Shown: piece by piece, positions 24,164 through 32,780 of the stretch
Layout: every line of letters begins with the position of its first letter
Position numbering within the stretch: the stretch's first letter is position 1
NCBI GenBank assembly: GCA_946626395.1
Contig: CAMOUF010000207.1
Coordinates: 1-33,259, forward strand
Length of the DNA stretch: 33,259 bases
Reading direction: 5' to 3'
From: an uncultured Clostridia bacterium
GTDB taxonomy: Bacteria > Bacillota > Clostridia > Christensenellales > Aristaeellaceae
Position numbers and translations under genes: made by a program
Notes under the pieces: model-generated
Databases searched by the model: none
What the model saw: only the letters and a program-made list of their open reading frames with translations
What the model was told of the DNA's origin: nothing

Positions 24164-25312
24164 TTATCTTCCTCCCGTTTTTTTCGCCGTCCACCAGTCC
24201 AGATATTTTCTTAGGTTGGCCCCATTTTGGCAGCGGACTTCATAATAAGCCTCCCCCACGGAGAACAGGAGCACATTGTGCCGGGTCATGGCCATGGCCT
24301 GGACGGCGTCCGGATACAGGATTTTTCCCACTGCCTCCAGATGATCCGCGTATTGAAGGATGGAGCCGCTGCCCAGGCAGACCTGCCGGTGGGCGTCCTC
24401 GATCCTGGACAGGGTCATGCCCTCGTCCCGGAACAAAATCTCCCGCTCCTGGGGCGCGAAATTCCTCCGGCGCAATTGCTCCTTTTGCCATGCGTCCCAC
24501 TGGGCAAGGGTGGGGAAAGGGGCGTCATGGGGAAAAAAGCCCGTAGGGGTCAGGCGCGTTTCCAGTCCGCAGGCGCAGAAAAACCGGTCTCCTTTGCTTT
24601 TCAGCGTGCCCACCCTTTTGCATTTTGGGCACAGGTACAGCAGCCTTTCCAGGCATTCCGCCAAATGGCGGGACCGATACGGCGCCGGGTTTTCCGCCTG
24701 CCTTGCCCAGGCGTCCTCACCGATGTCCCGGTCGATCAGGGCGTTTAGCTGCCCCGTGGTCATCTGTTTCAAGGGGGCCGGCTGATAGATGCCCGCTACC
24801 CGGCCCCGGACAGGGCCTTTGCGGGGCTTTTTCGCCCATCGGGGATCGGCCAGATAGGCGCCCTCCAGCCGGTAGGTGACCAGCGCCGCGTCCATCATAC
24901 GGGCCAGGGTGCCGGTGCCCGGCACCACGGGGATGCTTTTTCCATCCCAGCTGGCTTCGCCTTCCGCGAACAGGCAGATGGAATGCCCGGCCCGCAGATG
25001 CTTTAAGCAGAGCCTGGCCGTCTCCACGCCGGAATCACCCTTGCAGCGGGGAATGATCCCCACCAGCCATTGCAGCGCCCGGGAGAGAAGCCCCTTGCGG
25101 AAAAGATGCTCGCTGGCCACAAAATACGCCTGCCGCTTCCCCAGGGCCAGGGCCAGGAGAATCGGGTCCCGGGCCGAGGCATGATTGCAGACCAGCAAAA
25201 TCGGCCCTTCTGCTTGGATGGGCTCGCAGGAAAACCGAAAGAAACGCAGAAGAAAAGGGCGGGCCGCCTGCAGCACACGCCAAATCCGCAGGTAACGGGC
25301 ATGATCATCCAT
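24164..25312 (-). CDS. PlsC-like acyltransferase with a zinc-ribbon-like C-terminal part
   Basis: This 382-residue protein begins with a PlsC-type lysophospholipid acyltransferase domain: NHASARD (His44 and Asp49 of the HX4D motif), then FAEGEAS at 115-121 in place of the usual FPEGTRS. After residue 220 there is a zinc-ribbon-like set of Cys228, Cys231, Cys246 and Cys248, followed by about 130 residues not recognised. Ordinary PlsC proteins are near 200-250 residues, so the C-terminal extension is notable. ATG 25312 follows a GAGGAGG site by seven bases. The symporter gene is coupled behind it. Acyltransferase activity is probable; substrate unknown. Confidence 0.82.
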   Translation of the reverse strand: MDDHARYLRIWRVLQAARPFLLRFFRFSCEPIQAEGPILLVCNHASARDPILLALALGKRQAYFVASEHLFRKGLLSRALQWLVGIIPRCKGDSGVETARLCLKHLRAGHSICLFAEGEASWDGKSIPVVPGTGTLARMMDAALVTYRLEGAYLADPRWAKKPRKGPVRGRVAGIYQPAPLKQMTTGQLNALIDRDIGEDAWARQAENPAPYRSRHLAECLERLLYLCPKCKRVGTLKSKGDRFFCACGLETRLTPTGFFPHDAPFPTLAQWDAWQKEQLRRRNFAPQEREILFRDEGMTLSRIEDAHRQVCLGSGSILQYADHLEAVGKILYPDAVQAMAMTRHNVLLFSVGEAYYEVRCQNGANLRKYLDWWTAKKTGGR

Positions 25313-25430
25313 CCGGCCGCCTCCTCTCTGCTCCCCATCTGTCATGCTCTTTTTTCTCCCGCCCATCATACCATAATCCATAAAAAATGGAAAGAACTAT
25401 TGTATAACTATATGAACGCTTTCAATCACC

Positions 25431-25591
25431 AGGCAATAGGCATCAGGCAATAGGCAATAGGAAAACGAGAGTACAGAGTGAAGAATTCAGAGTTCAGATA
25501 TTTTCGTTATTTCAAGTCTTCATGCGTTTCTTGTGTACGCTATATTCCTCTGCACTCTGTACTGCACTCTTTCAACTATTGCCTTTTGCCT
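25431..25591. repeat. Palindromic region of GGCAATA and CAGAGTG units
   Basis: AGGCAATAGG units (25431-25461) and GTACAGAGTG (25471-25480) on the left are mirrored by CACTCTGTAC (25553-25562) and CTATTGCCTTTTGCCT (25576-25591) on the right, making a long hairpin around about 70 AT-rich bases. Degenerate heptamer repeats of this kind are known from other bacteria as short tandem repeats. It occupies most of the 311-base gap between the acyltransferase and serine hydrolase genes. It is not coding. Confidence 0.65.
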
Positions 25592-25623
25592 AATCACTTA
25601 AAGTGCTTTTCCAGCCTTCCCAA

Positions 25624-26970
25624 TCATTCCAAAAGCACGCCCGTGGCCACGCCATCGTAGCCCACGGTTACCGGATCGTAGGATTTGCGGCACTGAACGG
25701 TGACAGACCCATCCGCAAAGCGCACCAGCATATCAAAGCCGCAAGGGGCCTCCCCCACCGCGTAGCAGCGCACCCGCAGCAAATCCTTTTCCACCCAGCC
25801 GCCGGAGGCCAGCGCGGGCACGGACAGCCAGCCGGGATAGGGAATTTTTTCATTTTTGCCCCGGCCAAAGGGAAGGCAGACCTTGCCCCGGGCGTTTTCA
25901 TATTCCAGGCAGTTGCCCTTTAATTGCAGGGATTTTAAGCCCAGCTGGTTTTCCTCCGGGAAAACATAGACCCCCGTTTCCGGGATGCCCAGCTTTTTTT
26001 GATCGGGCACGGTATGGACCCTGAGCTTGAGCGTCACGCCCTCCATGTCCTCTTTCCCCAGCCAGGGGTAGATTTCTTCAAAGAAGGCGTTGTAAATCCG
26101 CTGCACCCCGCAGGGGTCCAGCCGGGTATCGGCAATGGTGGACAGCACCGTCTTTTTTTCCGGGCAAATCACGCTGAGCTGACCCCCCAGGCCGTACATG
26201 GCAAAGCCCGCCCGGGTGCGCCAGCACTGCCAGCCGTAGCCGTACTGCTCCTCCTCGTTGGCCTGGAGCAGGGTCTCCATGTGCTTCTTTCCCATTTCCC
26301 TGGCATACCAGGCGGGAATGATTCCCTCTCCCCCATTGAGAACGCACAAAGCCACCCTGTGCAGATCCCTTAGGCTCATGCACAGGCCCGTGCCCCCCTG
26401 GCAGCAGCCGGAAGGGTCCCGGAGCCAATAGCGGTCATCCTGGCAGCGAAGGGGTGAAAACAGCCGCTCCTCCAAATAATTAATCACTTCCTGCCCGCTC
26501 AGGCGTTTCACCAGCGCCGCCAGGGCCTGAGAGCAGCCGGTGTCATAATAAAACACCGTGCCCGGCTCATGGGTGGGCGTGCCGGTAAAGAAGGTTTGGG
26601 CCCAGTTTTCGTCCACCCCTTCCCGGTAGGTGGTCCAGCGGTAGCAGGTGGCCATGCGCAGCATATCCCCGATAGTCAGCCGCAGCAGGCGTCCGTCCGG
26701 GTTGGGGGGCAGCCAATCCCGGAAATAATCGGTGATTTTATCGTTCAAGGTCAGCTTTCCCTGGTCGATGAGCATGCCCACGGCAATGCCCGTCATGGTC
26801 TTGCTGACGGAATACATCCGATGAGGAACGCCCTCCTTGAAGGGCGCGTAATACGCTTTCGCTTTTTCCCGGCCGTTCACCGTCAAAAGAAAGCCGTGCA
26901 TGTTCACGTCCTCTTTTTTGAGCCGATCAACAAAGGCCTGCACCCGGGCCGCCAAAGGATTTTCCGCCAT
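25624..26970 (-). CDS. Serine hydrolase, beta-lactamase/esterase fold
   Basis: This 448-residue protein has the beta-lactamase-related (class C-like) fold with the catalytic SVSK tetrad (Ser54, Lys57) in YSVSKTMTG, GKLTLNDKITDYF after it, and a second motif YYDTGCSQAL in the place of the usual Tyr-Ser/Ala-Asn. A YGLGGQ stretch corresponds to the third motif. The C-terminal 130 residues form a separate domain. No signal peptide is seen, so it should be cytoplasmic. It overlaps the GH105 gene by 44 bases and ends the pectin operon, with a GAAAGGA site before ATG 26970. An esterase acting on sugar-bound acyl groups fits the context better than a peptidase or antibiotic hydrolase, but this is inference. 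Confidence 0.88.
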   Translation of the reverse strand: MAENPLAARVQAFVDRLKKEDVNMHGFLLTVNGREKAKAYYAPFKEGVPHRMYSVSKTMTGIAVGMLIDQGKLTLNDKITDYFRDWLPPNPDGRLLRLTIGDMLRMATCYRWTTYREGVDENWAQTFFTGTPTHEPGTVFYYDTGCSQALAALVKRLSGQEVINYLEERLFSPLRCQDDRYWLRDPSGCCQGGTGLCMSLRDLHRVALCVLNGGEGIIPAWYAREMGKKHMETLLQANEEEQYGYGWQCWRTRAGFAMYGLGGQLSVICPEKKTVLSTIADTRLDPCGVQRIYNAFFEEIYPWLGKEDMEGVTLKLRVHTVPDQKKLGIPETGVYVFPEENQLGLKSLQLKGNCLEYENARGKVCLPFGRGKNEKIPYPGWLSVPALASGGWVEKDLLRVRCYAVGEAPCGFDMLVRFADGSVTVQCRKSYDPVTVGYDGVATGVLLE

Positions 26971-28084
26971 CGTCCTTTCTCCCTTCCCGCAGAAGCTGTT
27001 CTTCGCACGCCGCCTGAATGAACGCCCCGGTGGCTTTCAGATCGCGGCTGACCACGTTTTCGCTGATATAGTAATCAAAGGACCCGTCCCGGCCTCCGCT
27101 GCCCCCCAGGCCCGCGCCCTGGCAGCACTTGGCGACGAAGGTTTCGCCGTTCTTCATTTGGCCCACAAAATGGCGCTGGATGCTTTCAAAGCTCCTTTGC
27201 GCCTCCTGGCCGCATTGCGCTGGCAGCAGCCCCAGCCGCGCGCCTTTGAGGAGCGCGTAAGTCATCAGGCAGGAGCCGGAGGATTCCGGATAATTCCCCG
27301 TCCGGCCCGGGCAGTCCAGCACCTGGAGCCAGACCCCCTCCTGTCGGACGGACAAAAGCTGTCGGGAAAGGGTTTGGAAAAACTCCAGCACCTCCCCGTA
27401 TCTTTCATTTTCCCTGGGCAGCAATTCCAGGCTGTCCGCCAGCGCCACCATGTACCAGCCCACGGCCCTTCCCCAGGCGTGGGCCGCCCGGCCCGTTTGG
27501 GGATCGGCCCAAGGCTGCTGCTTCTTTTCATCCCAGCCGTGGCAGGGCAGGCCCGTTTCCGAGTTCAGGGTATGGCGGTACGCTAAAATCAATTGGCTGG
27601 CCGCGTCGTTCAGGGCGTCGGTTTCCCCATGAAGCATCCGCTCCGCTTGGATATAAAAGGGAATGGCCATGTGCTGGCCGTCCAGCCACATTTGAAAGGG
27701 ATACACGTTTTTGTGCCAGAAGCCGCCGTCCGAGGTACGGGGCTGGGTGTCCAGTTGGGAGCGCAGCAAAGCAACGGCCTTCCGGAATTTTTCCTTGCCC
27801 GTTTTCTCATACAGGAAGATCAGGTTCCGCCCGTTGCACAGGTAATCCAGGTTTTGGGCGGAAAGATCATAGCCCGCGATGGTTCCGTCCTCCCCCACCA
27901 TGATGTCCAAAGCATCGTGGATATAGGAAAAATAGACTTCCCTGCCGGTCAGGGCATAGAGCATTTCCATGCCCCGCCAGACCACGCCGTAATCATAGCT
28001 CCATTTTTTGTTCAGCAGCCCTTCCCGCTTCATCAGCCATCCAGCCACCGTTTCCGCCGAGTGGGGAAGATACCCTGTCAGCAT
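26927..28084 (-). CDS. Unsaturated glucuronyl/rhamnogalacturonyl hydrolase, GH105 (GH88-like)
   Basis: This 385-residue protein matches the YteR/YesR type of glycoside hydrolase family 105, which removes the unsaturated uronic acid left by pectate or rhamnogalacturonan lyases. Features seen are WSYDYGVVWRGMEML near residue 28, the FQMWLDGQHMA region holding the catalytic Asp, HAWGRAVGWYMVAL, NYPESSGSCLMTYAL, and GSFDYYISENVV at the end. No signal peptide is present. The ATG at 28084 overlaps the stop of the preceding gene by seven bases, and GGAGG lies ten bases upstream. The 44-base overlap with the serine hydrolase supports one transcript. Confidence 0.88.
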   Translation of the reverse strand: MLTGYLPHSAETVAGWLMKREGLLNKKWSYDYGVVWRGMEMLYALTGREVYFSYIHDALDIMVGEDGTIAGYDLSAQNLDYLCNGRNLIFLYEKTGKEKFRKAVALLRSQLDTQPRTSDGGFWHKNVYPFQMWLDGQHMAIPFYIQAERMLHGETDALNDAASQLILAYRHTLNSETGLPCHGWDEKKQQPWADPQTGRAAHAWGRAVGWYMVALADSLELLPRENERYGEVLEFFQTLSRQLLSVRQEGVWLQVLDCPGRTGNYPESSGSCLMTYALLKGARLGLLPAQCGQEAQRSFESIQRHFVGQMKNGETFVAKCCQGAGLGGSGGRDGSFDYYISENVVSRDLKATGAFIQAACEEQLLREGRKDDGGKSFGGPGAGLC

Positions 28085-29790
28085 AGCACATGATCCTCCG
28101 CGGCGATCAGATCGCTGTAATCGTTCCTTTCCGCGTCTGTGATTTCTTCCTCCGTTTCCTCCAGGCCGGACTCATACCTGGACAGGAACAGCATGGCGAT
28201 GCGGCTGGCCCCTTCCTCCTGCAAATGGCTGTTGTCCTGGAGACCGTCGGGATAATTCCGGCTGCCGGCAGGCACATGGCAGTAAACGCGCTTGGAGTTT
28301 TCCACCCCCGCCGACTGCACCATATGCATGGTGGCCTTTTCCAGATCCACCAGCCGCACGCCCCGATAAGATGCCAGGTTCCGCATGGCGTCGGGATACG
28401 GGCCATGGGTGGGCAGCAGCTGGCCCGCTTCATTGAACATGCGCCGGGCGATGGGCGTGGCCAAAATGGGCTCCGCCCCCTGCCGCCGGGCCGCGTCGAT
28501 ATACATGGACAGGTATTCCGGGAAGGTGACGCGGGGATTGGTGTTCCGTTCGGGGTCAGGCTTTTCATCGTTATGGGAGAAGGAAATGACCAGCTTGTCC
28601 CCTTTGCGCAGGCACAGTTCGATAAAGTTCAGCCGCTTTTCCGCGATGAAGCTCTTGCTGCTGCGGCCGCACACGGCGCAGTTTTCCACATACGCCTGTT
28701 TCCCCATGGCATTCAGGCAGGCTTGCAGCTTCTGCCCCCAGCCCATCATAGGATATCTGTCCAAAGCATAATTGGCCATGGTGCTGTCCCCGCACAAAAA
28801 CCAGGTGGGCACCCGCTTGTCTGGCCGCCAATTGTCCCAGCCGCCGATGACCTCCTGAATGGAATAATCCGCGGCTTCCACGGCGGTCATGCGCTTTTGC
28901 TTGGGATGGCGGGGGGATTGATCGGCCCGGGCCCCGGTGGTGCCGAATTCGGCGTAGCGCTCCGTGACCAGCTTCACCTCGTCCCAGTCCGCAAAGCCCT
29001 GGGGGGAAACATGCTCGTCCATATCGCAGTTCAAAAACACCGTGCGGGAGAACTTCCGCCAGGGTCGGCCCAGATACGCCTGGCCTTCCGCACATTCGCC
29101 GGTCAATTTGCAGTTGTGGAACACCAGGCCGTAGGGCTGCTCCTCCGGGGTATTGGCGGCGGTATACAGCCCGCCCCGGGCATTCATGAACAGGGTGCAG
29201 CGCTCAAACCAGCAGCGGTAGGGGCCGAAGATAAAGTCCACGTCGCCCTGGATAAAGCAATCCTCAAAGTATTGGCGGCTGTGGGTGAGGGTGCTGTCGC
29301 CGATGGATTCCACGCATTCGGCGCCGGCCTGCCGGGGCGCCACGAAATCCACCACCTTCTGCATCAGCGGCCCGCAGAACAGGGTGTCCTGATGGGCGAT
29401 CATGCGCACGTTGCGCCACACGCCCCGGTCCCCCGCCGCGTACACCGCCACCGCCTGGCCCACGTCCCGGCCGTCCCCCGCGTCGTTGCGAATGGTGAGA
29501 TTTTCCACCTCCACGTTGTTGCCCGTCACCATGAAGGTGGCAGAAAGGAAGGTGCCCCGCTCGATGCCGTCGGGGTTTTGGTCCTTGGCGCAGCCCTTGG
29601 CGGTGATCACGGTGCGGTCCCGGGCCTCGCCGATGATGCGCACGTTGTCCTTATTGACCACCACCCGCTCCTGGAATTCTTCCATGCGCAGCAAAAGAAT
29701 GGTGGGCGTCTGGCCCCCGCCGGGAATGGCGTCAATGGCCTGCTGAATAGAAGTAAAATCCCCGCTGCCGTCCTTGGCGATAATATACAT
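28078..29790 (-). CDS. Pectin methylesterase (CE8) fused to a CE12-type acetylesterase
   Basis: This 570-residue protein has two esterase domains. Residues about 1-320 are a pectin methylesterase: Gln112 (VGQAVAVY), Gln134-Asp135 in IAHQDTLF, Asp185 in GDVDFIFG, and Arg242 and Trp244 in LGRPWRK, all expected active-site residues. Residues about 328-545 are an SGNH hydrolase like rhamnogalacturonan acetylesterases: GDSTMAN (Ser336), SFSHNDE, and DNSHL (Asp and His). The two would strip methyl and acetyl groups from the same pectin fragment. No signal peptide is present, although the family is mostly secreted. A GGGGGG run precedes ATG 29790. The next gene downstream overlaps its stop. Confidence 0.92.
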   Translation of the reverse strand: MYIIAKDGSGDFTSIQQAIDAIPGGGQTPTILLLRMEEFQERVVVNKDNVRIIGEARDRTVITAKGCAKDQNPDGIERGTFLSATFMVTGNNVEVENLTIRNDAGDGRDVGQAVAVYAAGDRGVWRNVRMIAHQDTLFCGPLMQKVVDFVAPRQAGAECVESIGDSTLTHSRQYFEDCFIQGDVDFIFGPYRCWFERCTLFMNARGGLYTAANTPEEQPYGLVFHNCKLTGECAEGQAYLGRPWRKFSRTVFLNCDMDEHVSPQGFADWDEVKLVTERYAEFGTTGARADQSPRHPKQKRMTAVEAADYSIQEVIGGWDNWRPDKRVPTWFLCGDSTMANYALDRYPMMGWGQKLQACLNAMGKQAYVENCAVCGRSSKSFIAEKRLNFIELCLRKGDKLVISFSHNDEKPDPERNTNPRVTFPEYLSMYIDAARRQGAEPILATPIARRMFNEAGQLLPTHGPYPDAMRNLASYRGVRLVDLEKATMHMVQSAGVENSKRVYCHVPAGSRNYPDGLQDNSHLQEEGASRIAMLFLSRYESGLEETEEEITDAERNDYSDLIAAEDHVLC

Positions 29791-29803
29791 AGCAATTCCC
29801 CCC

Positions 29804-30448
29804 TTAAATCAATCCAAATTCCTTCAGCGCTTCCGCCGTCATTTTCGCGTATGCCTCCGCGCCGGGGCGGCGGGTGTGGGTGTCGTCGGTCTGCCCGTTG
29901 GGATAGGCGGGGAACACGCCGGGCTCCACATACATATACAGCTTTTTGCTTTCTTCCTCCCCCAGCTGACGCACGTAGGCGGTGCTCTTTTCATAGATGT
30001 CGATGAGGGGCACGTTCCGCTGGGCGGCCAGCACGCGAATCACATCGGGGTATTCCCCGTGGGTTTCCAGCAGCTTTCCATCCCGCCAATAGCGGCGGCA
30101 GATGGGCGTGAGCAGGATAGGCCGGGCCCGGTGCAGCATGGCGGTGTCCACATAAATTTCCAGGTTATGATAGAAGCTGGTCCAGGGGTCGGTGTGCCGC
30201 CAGACCAGGTCGCTGGTGTCGTTGTGGGTGAACTGGATGAGCAGCAAATCGCCGGGCTGGATTTCGGTTTCGATTTTTTGCAGCCTCCCCTCGGACAAAA
30301 AGGACTTGGTGCTCCGTCCCCCCATAGCCCGGTTTTCCACCCGCACCCCGGGCACAAATTCAGGCAGCACCTGGCCCCAGCCCGTGATGGGGGCCTGCTC
30401 CGGGGTATAGCTGGCGGCGGTGGAATCGCCGCAGACATAAATGGTCAT
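29804..30448 (-). CDS. Rhamnogalacturonan acetylesterase-like SGNH hydrolase, CE12
   Basis: This 214-residue single-domain protein shares motifs with the C-terminal half of the neighbouring fusion: [16 protein letters not shown] (oxyanion loop), QFTHND, and [10 protein letters not shown] (catalytic Asp-His). It should remove acetyl groups from rhamnogalacturonan fragments. No signal peptide is seen. The start overlaps the GH95 stop (ATGA at 30448-30445) after a GAGGAGG site. With the fusion, the operon carries two CE12 domains of different sequence, possibly for different acetyl positions. Confidence 0.88.
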   Translation of the reverse strand: MTIYVCGDSTAASYTPEQAPITGWGQVLPEFVPGVRVENRAMGGRSTKSFLSEGRLQKIETEIQPGDLLLIQFTHNDTSDLVWRHTDPWTSFYHNLEIYVDTAMLHRARPILLTPICRRYWRDGKLLETHGEYPDVIRVLAAQRNVPLIDIYEKSTAYVRQLGEEESKKLYMYVEPGVFPAYPNGQTDDTHTRRPGAEAYAKMTAEALKEFGLI

Positions 30449-32697
30449 ATGATTTCCTCCTCTGATTCCGTATTTTTTCGGATGACGCGAACAGGCTTTC
30501 CCGCCGCGCAGGGAATGGTTTTCCCCCCTGCCAGGCGCAGGACGCCGTCCCGGTCCGGGATGATGACGGCCTCATAGCCCCCTTCATCCCAGGCAAGATC
30601 CACGGTCAGCCCGCCCCGGGCCCGCAGCCCTTTGGCGCTGCCCCGCTTCCACCGGGGCGGAAGGGCGGGCAGGATGCGCAGGAACCCCTCCTGGCTTTGC
30701 AGCAGCATTTCCGCCATGCCCGCCGCCGCGCCGAAATTGCCGTCGATCTGGAAGGGGGGATGATTGTCCAGCAGATTGGGCAGGGTGGATCTTTCCAGCA
30801 GCAGCCGGATATTGTCCCCCGCCTGTTCCCCGTCCAGCAGCCGGGCCCACAGGCAGATGATCCAGGCCCGGCTCCAGCCGGTATGGCCCCCGCCGTTTTT
30901 CAGGCGGCTTTCGATGGTGGCCCGGGCGGCGGCAAAGGCCGCGGGGGTTGCCGGCGTGATGCCATGGCCGGGAAACAGGGAAAACAGGTGGCTCATGTGC
31001 CGGTGGCCGGGGCAGGCGTCCCGGCAGGGGCGCAGCCATTCCTTGATCAGCCCGTTTTCGATTTGCACGGGCTTGAGCTTCGCCTTGAGCGCCGTCCACC
31101 TTTCCGTGTCCCGGTCCAGCGCCCCGCCGCATTCCTCCAGCGCTGTGAGCAGTTCCCACAGAATCTGCTGATCCATGGCCGCCCGGTCCGTCAGGCTGCC
31201 GCTTTCCCCGCCGGGGGTGATATACACGTTTTCCGGGGAGCAGGAGGGGCTGATGAAGATTTCCCCGTTTTCCTCGGTCATGTAAGCCGCCAGGAATTCC
31301 GCCGCGCCCTCCATCAGGGAATAATGCTCAGAAAGAAATGCCCGATCCCCCGTGAACCGGTAATGCTCCGCGATGTGCAGCGCAAGCCAGGCCGCGCCCA
31401 TGGGCCAATAGGTGGCGGGCGGGTATATGTCCTGGGGCGCGCAGTCCCCCCACAGGTCGGTGTTGTGGTGGGCCACCCAGCCCCGGTCAATGCCGTACAT
31501 TTCCCGAGCCACAGCCTCCCCCCGGGGCCGCATCCGCTGAAGATGCTCCAGCAGCGGCAGATGGCAGTCGCTTAAATGGCAGCTTTCAGCGGGCCAGTAA
31601 TTCATTTCCGTGTTGATATTGATGGTATATTTCCCATCCCAGGGCGGGCGGAAATCCTCATTCCACACTCCCTGCAAATTGGCGGGCAGGCTGCCGGGGC
31701 GGGAGCAGGACAAAAGCAGATACCGCCCATAGGCGAAATAGAGCGCTTCCAGGCCGTTGTCGCTTTCCCCCTGGGCATAGCGGGCAAGCCGTTCATCGGT
31801 GGGCAAATCCTCCAAAGAAGAATCGTCCTCCAGGCGCAGCGCGCAGGCGTTCATATGGCTTTCCACGTCCCGGATATGGGCCGCTTTCACCGCTTCATAG
31901 CCCGCTTTTTCCGCCGCGTCCAGCCTCTCCACGCAGGCGGCCAGGGGATCGGCTTCGTAAAACGTGGTGGCGGCGGCCAGATAGATTTCGCATTGTTCCG
32001 GGCAGCGAAGGAGGCTGCCCACCGTTTGGACCCCGTCCCCCACGCAGCGGCATACCGCCGCCCAGGAAACGCCCCCGTCCCCGGTTTGGCCGGTGAGGGC
32101 CAGGGTGCGCCCGTCCAGCGCGAATATCCAGTTCATGTACACGCCGCGGCTCAGAATCAGCCTGCACGGAAAGCCCTTATAGCGCAGCGCCATGACCTGG
32201 TTGGGATAGGACACAAAGCACTCCCGGAAGCATGCCTTGCCCTGCATGGCGTAAGCCGTTTGGGCGATGCCGGTGTCCAGATCCAGGGAACGGCGGTACT
32301 GCGCAACCGGCGTCTGGAAGCGCGTCATATCCCGCTTGAACAATCCCCGCAGGCCATGGAGGCAGGCGGGGGGATTGCCGTCCAGCTGCTGGAGGATCAC
32401 ATCGCACAGGGGCTCGTAGTGCCTTTCGCCGTTGGGCGTGGCGGTCAAGGCTTCCTCCGCCAGCTGGGTGGCCTCCTGGATTTTATCCTCCCGCAGCAGG
32501 CGGCGGATGCGGGGCAGATTGCTTTTCGCGTCCGGGTTTACCCGATTGCGAAAGCCGCCGTACCACAGGCTGTCCTCGTTCATCGAAACGCGCTCGATCA
32601 GCGCGCCGCCAAACACCATGGCCCCCATGCGCCCGTTGCCCAGGGGCAGGGCTTCATTCCAGTTGGCCGCGGGCTGACGATACCATAGCGTGTTCAC
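30445..32697 (-). CDS. Glycoside hydrolase family 95 (alpha-L-fucosidase / alpha-L-galactosidase)
   Basis: This 750-residue enzyme matches GH95 over its full length: [19 protein letters not shown] at the N terminus (residues 13-31), NEDSLWYGG, the Asn-x-Asn site in [11 protein letters not shown] (Asn360, Asn362), HHNTDLWGD, and [10 protein letters not shown] near residue 481 with the likely acid Glu489. GH95 enzymes invert alpha-1,2-fucosyl or alpha-L-galactosyl linkages. Its place in a pectin operon points to side chains such as the terminal L-galactose or fucose of rhamnogalacturonans rather than milk or mucin glycans, but this is inferred. Translation starts at GTG 32697 after an AAGGA site. 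No signal peptide. A terminator lies immediately upstream (32717-32755). Confidence 0.92.
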   Translation of the reverse strand: MNTLWYRQPAANWNEALPLGNGRMGAMVFGGALIERVSMNEDSLWYGGFRNRVNPDAKSNLPRIRRLLREDKIQEATQLAEEALTATPNGERHYEPLCDVILQQLDGNPPACLHGLRGLFKRDMTRFQTPVAQYRRSLDLDTGIAQTAYAMQGKACFRECFVSYPNQVMALRYKGFPCRLILSRGVYMNWIFALDGRTLALTGQTGDGGVSWAAVCRCVGDGVQTVGSLLRCPEQCEIYLAAATTFYEADPLAACVERLDAAEKAGYEAVKAAHIRDVESHMNACALRLEDDSSLEDLPTDERLARYAQGESDNGLEALYFAYGRYLLLSCSRPGSLPANLQGVWNEDFRPPWDGKYTININTEMNYWPAESCHLSDCHLPLLEHLQRMRPRGEAVAREMYGIDRGWVAHHNTDLWGDCAPQDIYPPATYWPMGAAWLALHIAEHYRFTGDRAFLSEHYSLMEGAAEFLAAYMTEENGEIFISPSCSPENVYITPGGESGSLTDRAAMDQQILWELLTALEECGGALDRDTERWTALKAKLKPVQIENGLIKEWLRPCRDACPGHRHMSHLFSLFPGHGITPATPAAFAAARATIESRLKNGGGHTGWSRAWIICLWARLLDGEQAGDNIRLLLERSTLPNLLDNHPPFQIDGNFGAAAGMAEMLLQSQEGFLRILPALPPRWKRGSAKGLRARGGLTVDLAWDEGGYEAVIIPDRDGVLRLAGGKTIPCAAGKPVRVIRKNTESEEEII

Positions 32698-32716
32698 GCT
32701 CGTCCTTCCCCCCTCG

Positions 32717-32755
32717 AAAAAAACCGGGGCTGCCGGCAGAGTCCGACAGCCCCGG
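32717..32755 (-). terminator. Terminator between the sugar-binding protein gene and GH95
   Basis: On the minus strand CCGGGGCTG (32755-32747) pairs with CAGCCCCGG (32732-32724), followed by seven T bases (32723-32717). It follows the solute-binding protein stop by about 25 bases and precedes GH95 by 20 bases, with no room for a full promoter between. It probably lets part of the transcription through. Confidence 0.85.
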
Positions 32756-32780
32756 CAAAGGGATTGCTTGTTCCGTTGAA

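Noticed and set aside
28090-30006. Long plus-strand frame of 638 codons opposite the CE8-CE12 gene
   Set aside because: It is a shadow caused by high GC at third positions; the minus-strand gene has all catalytic motifs.
30697-32688. Two long plus-strand frames opposite GH95
   Set aside because: Antisense shadows; the GH95 gene explains the coding signal.
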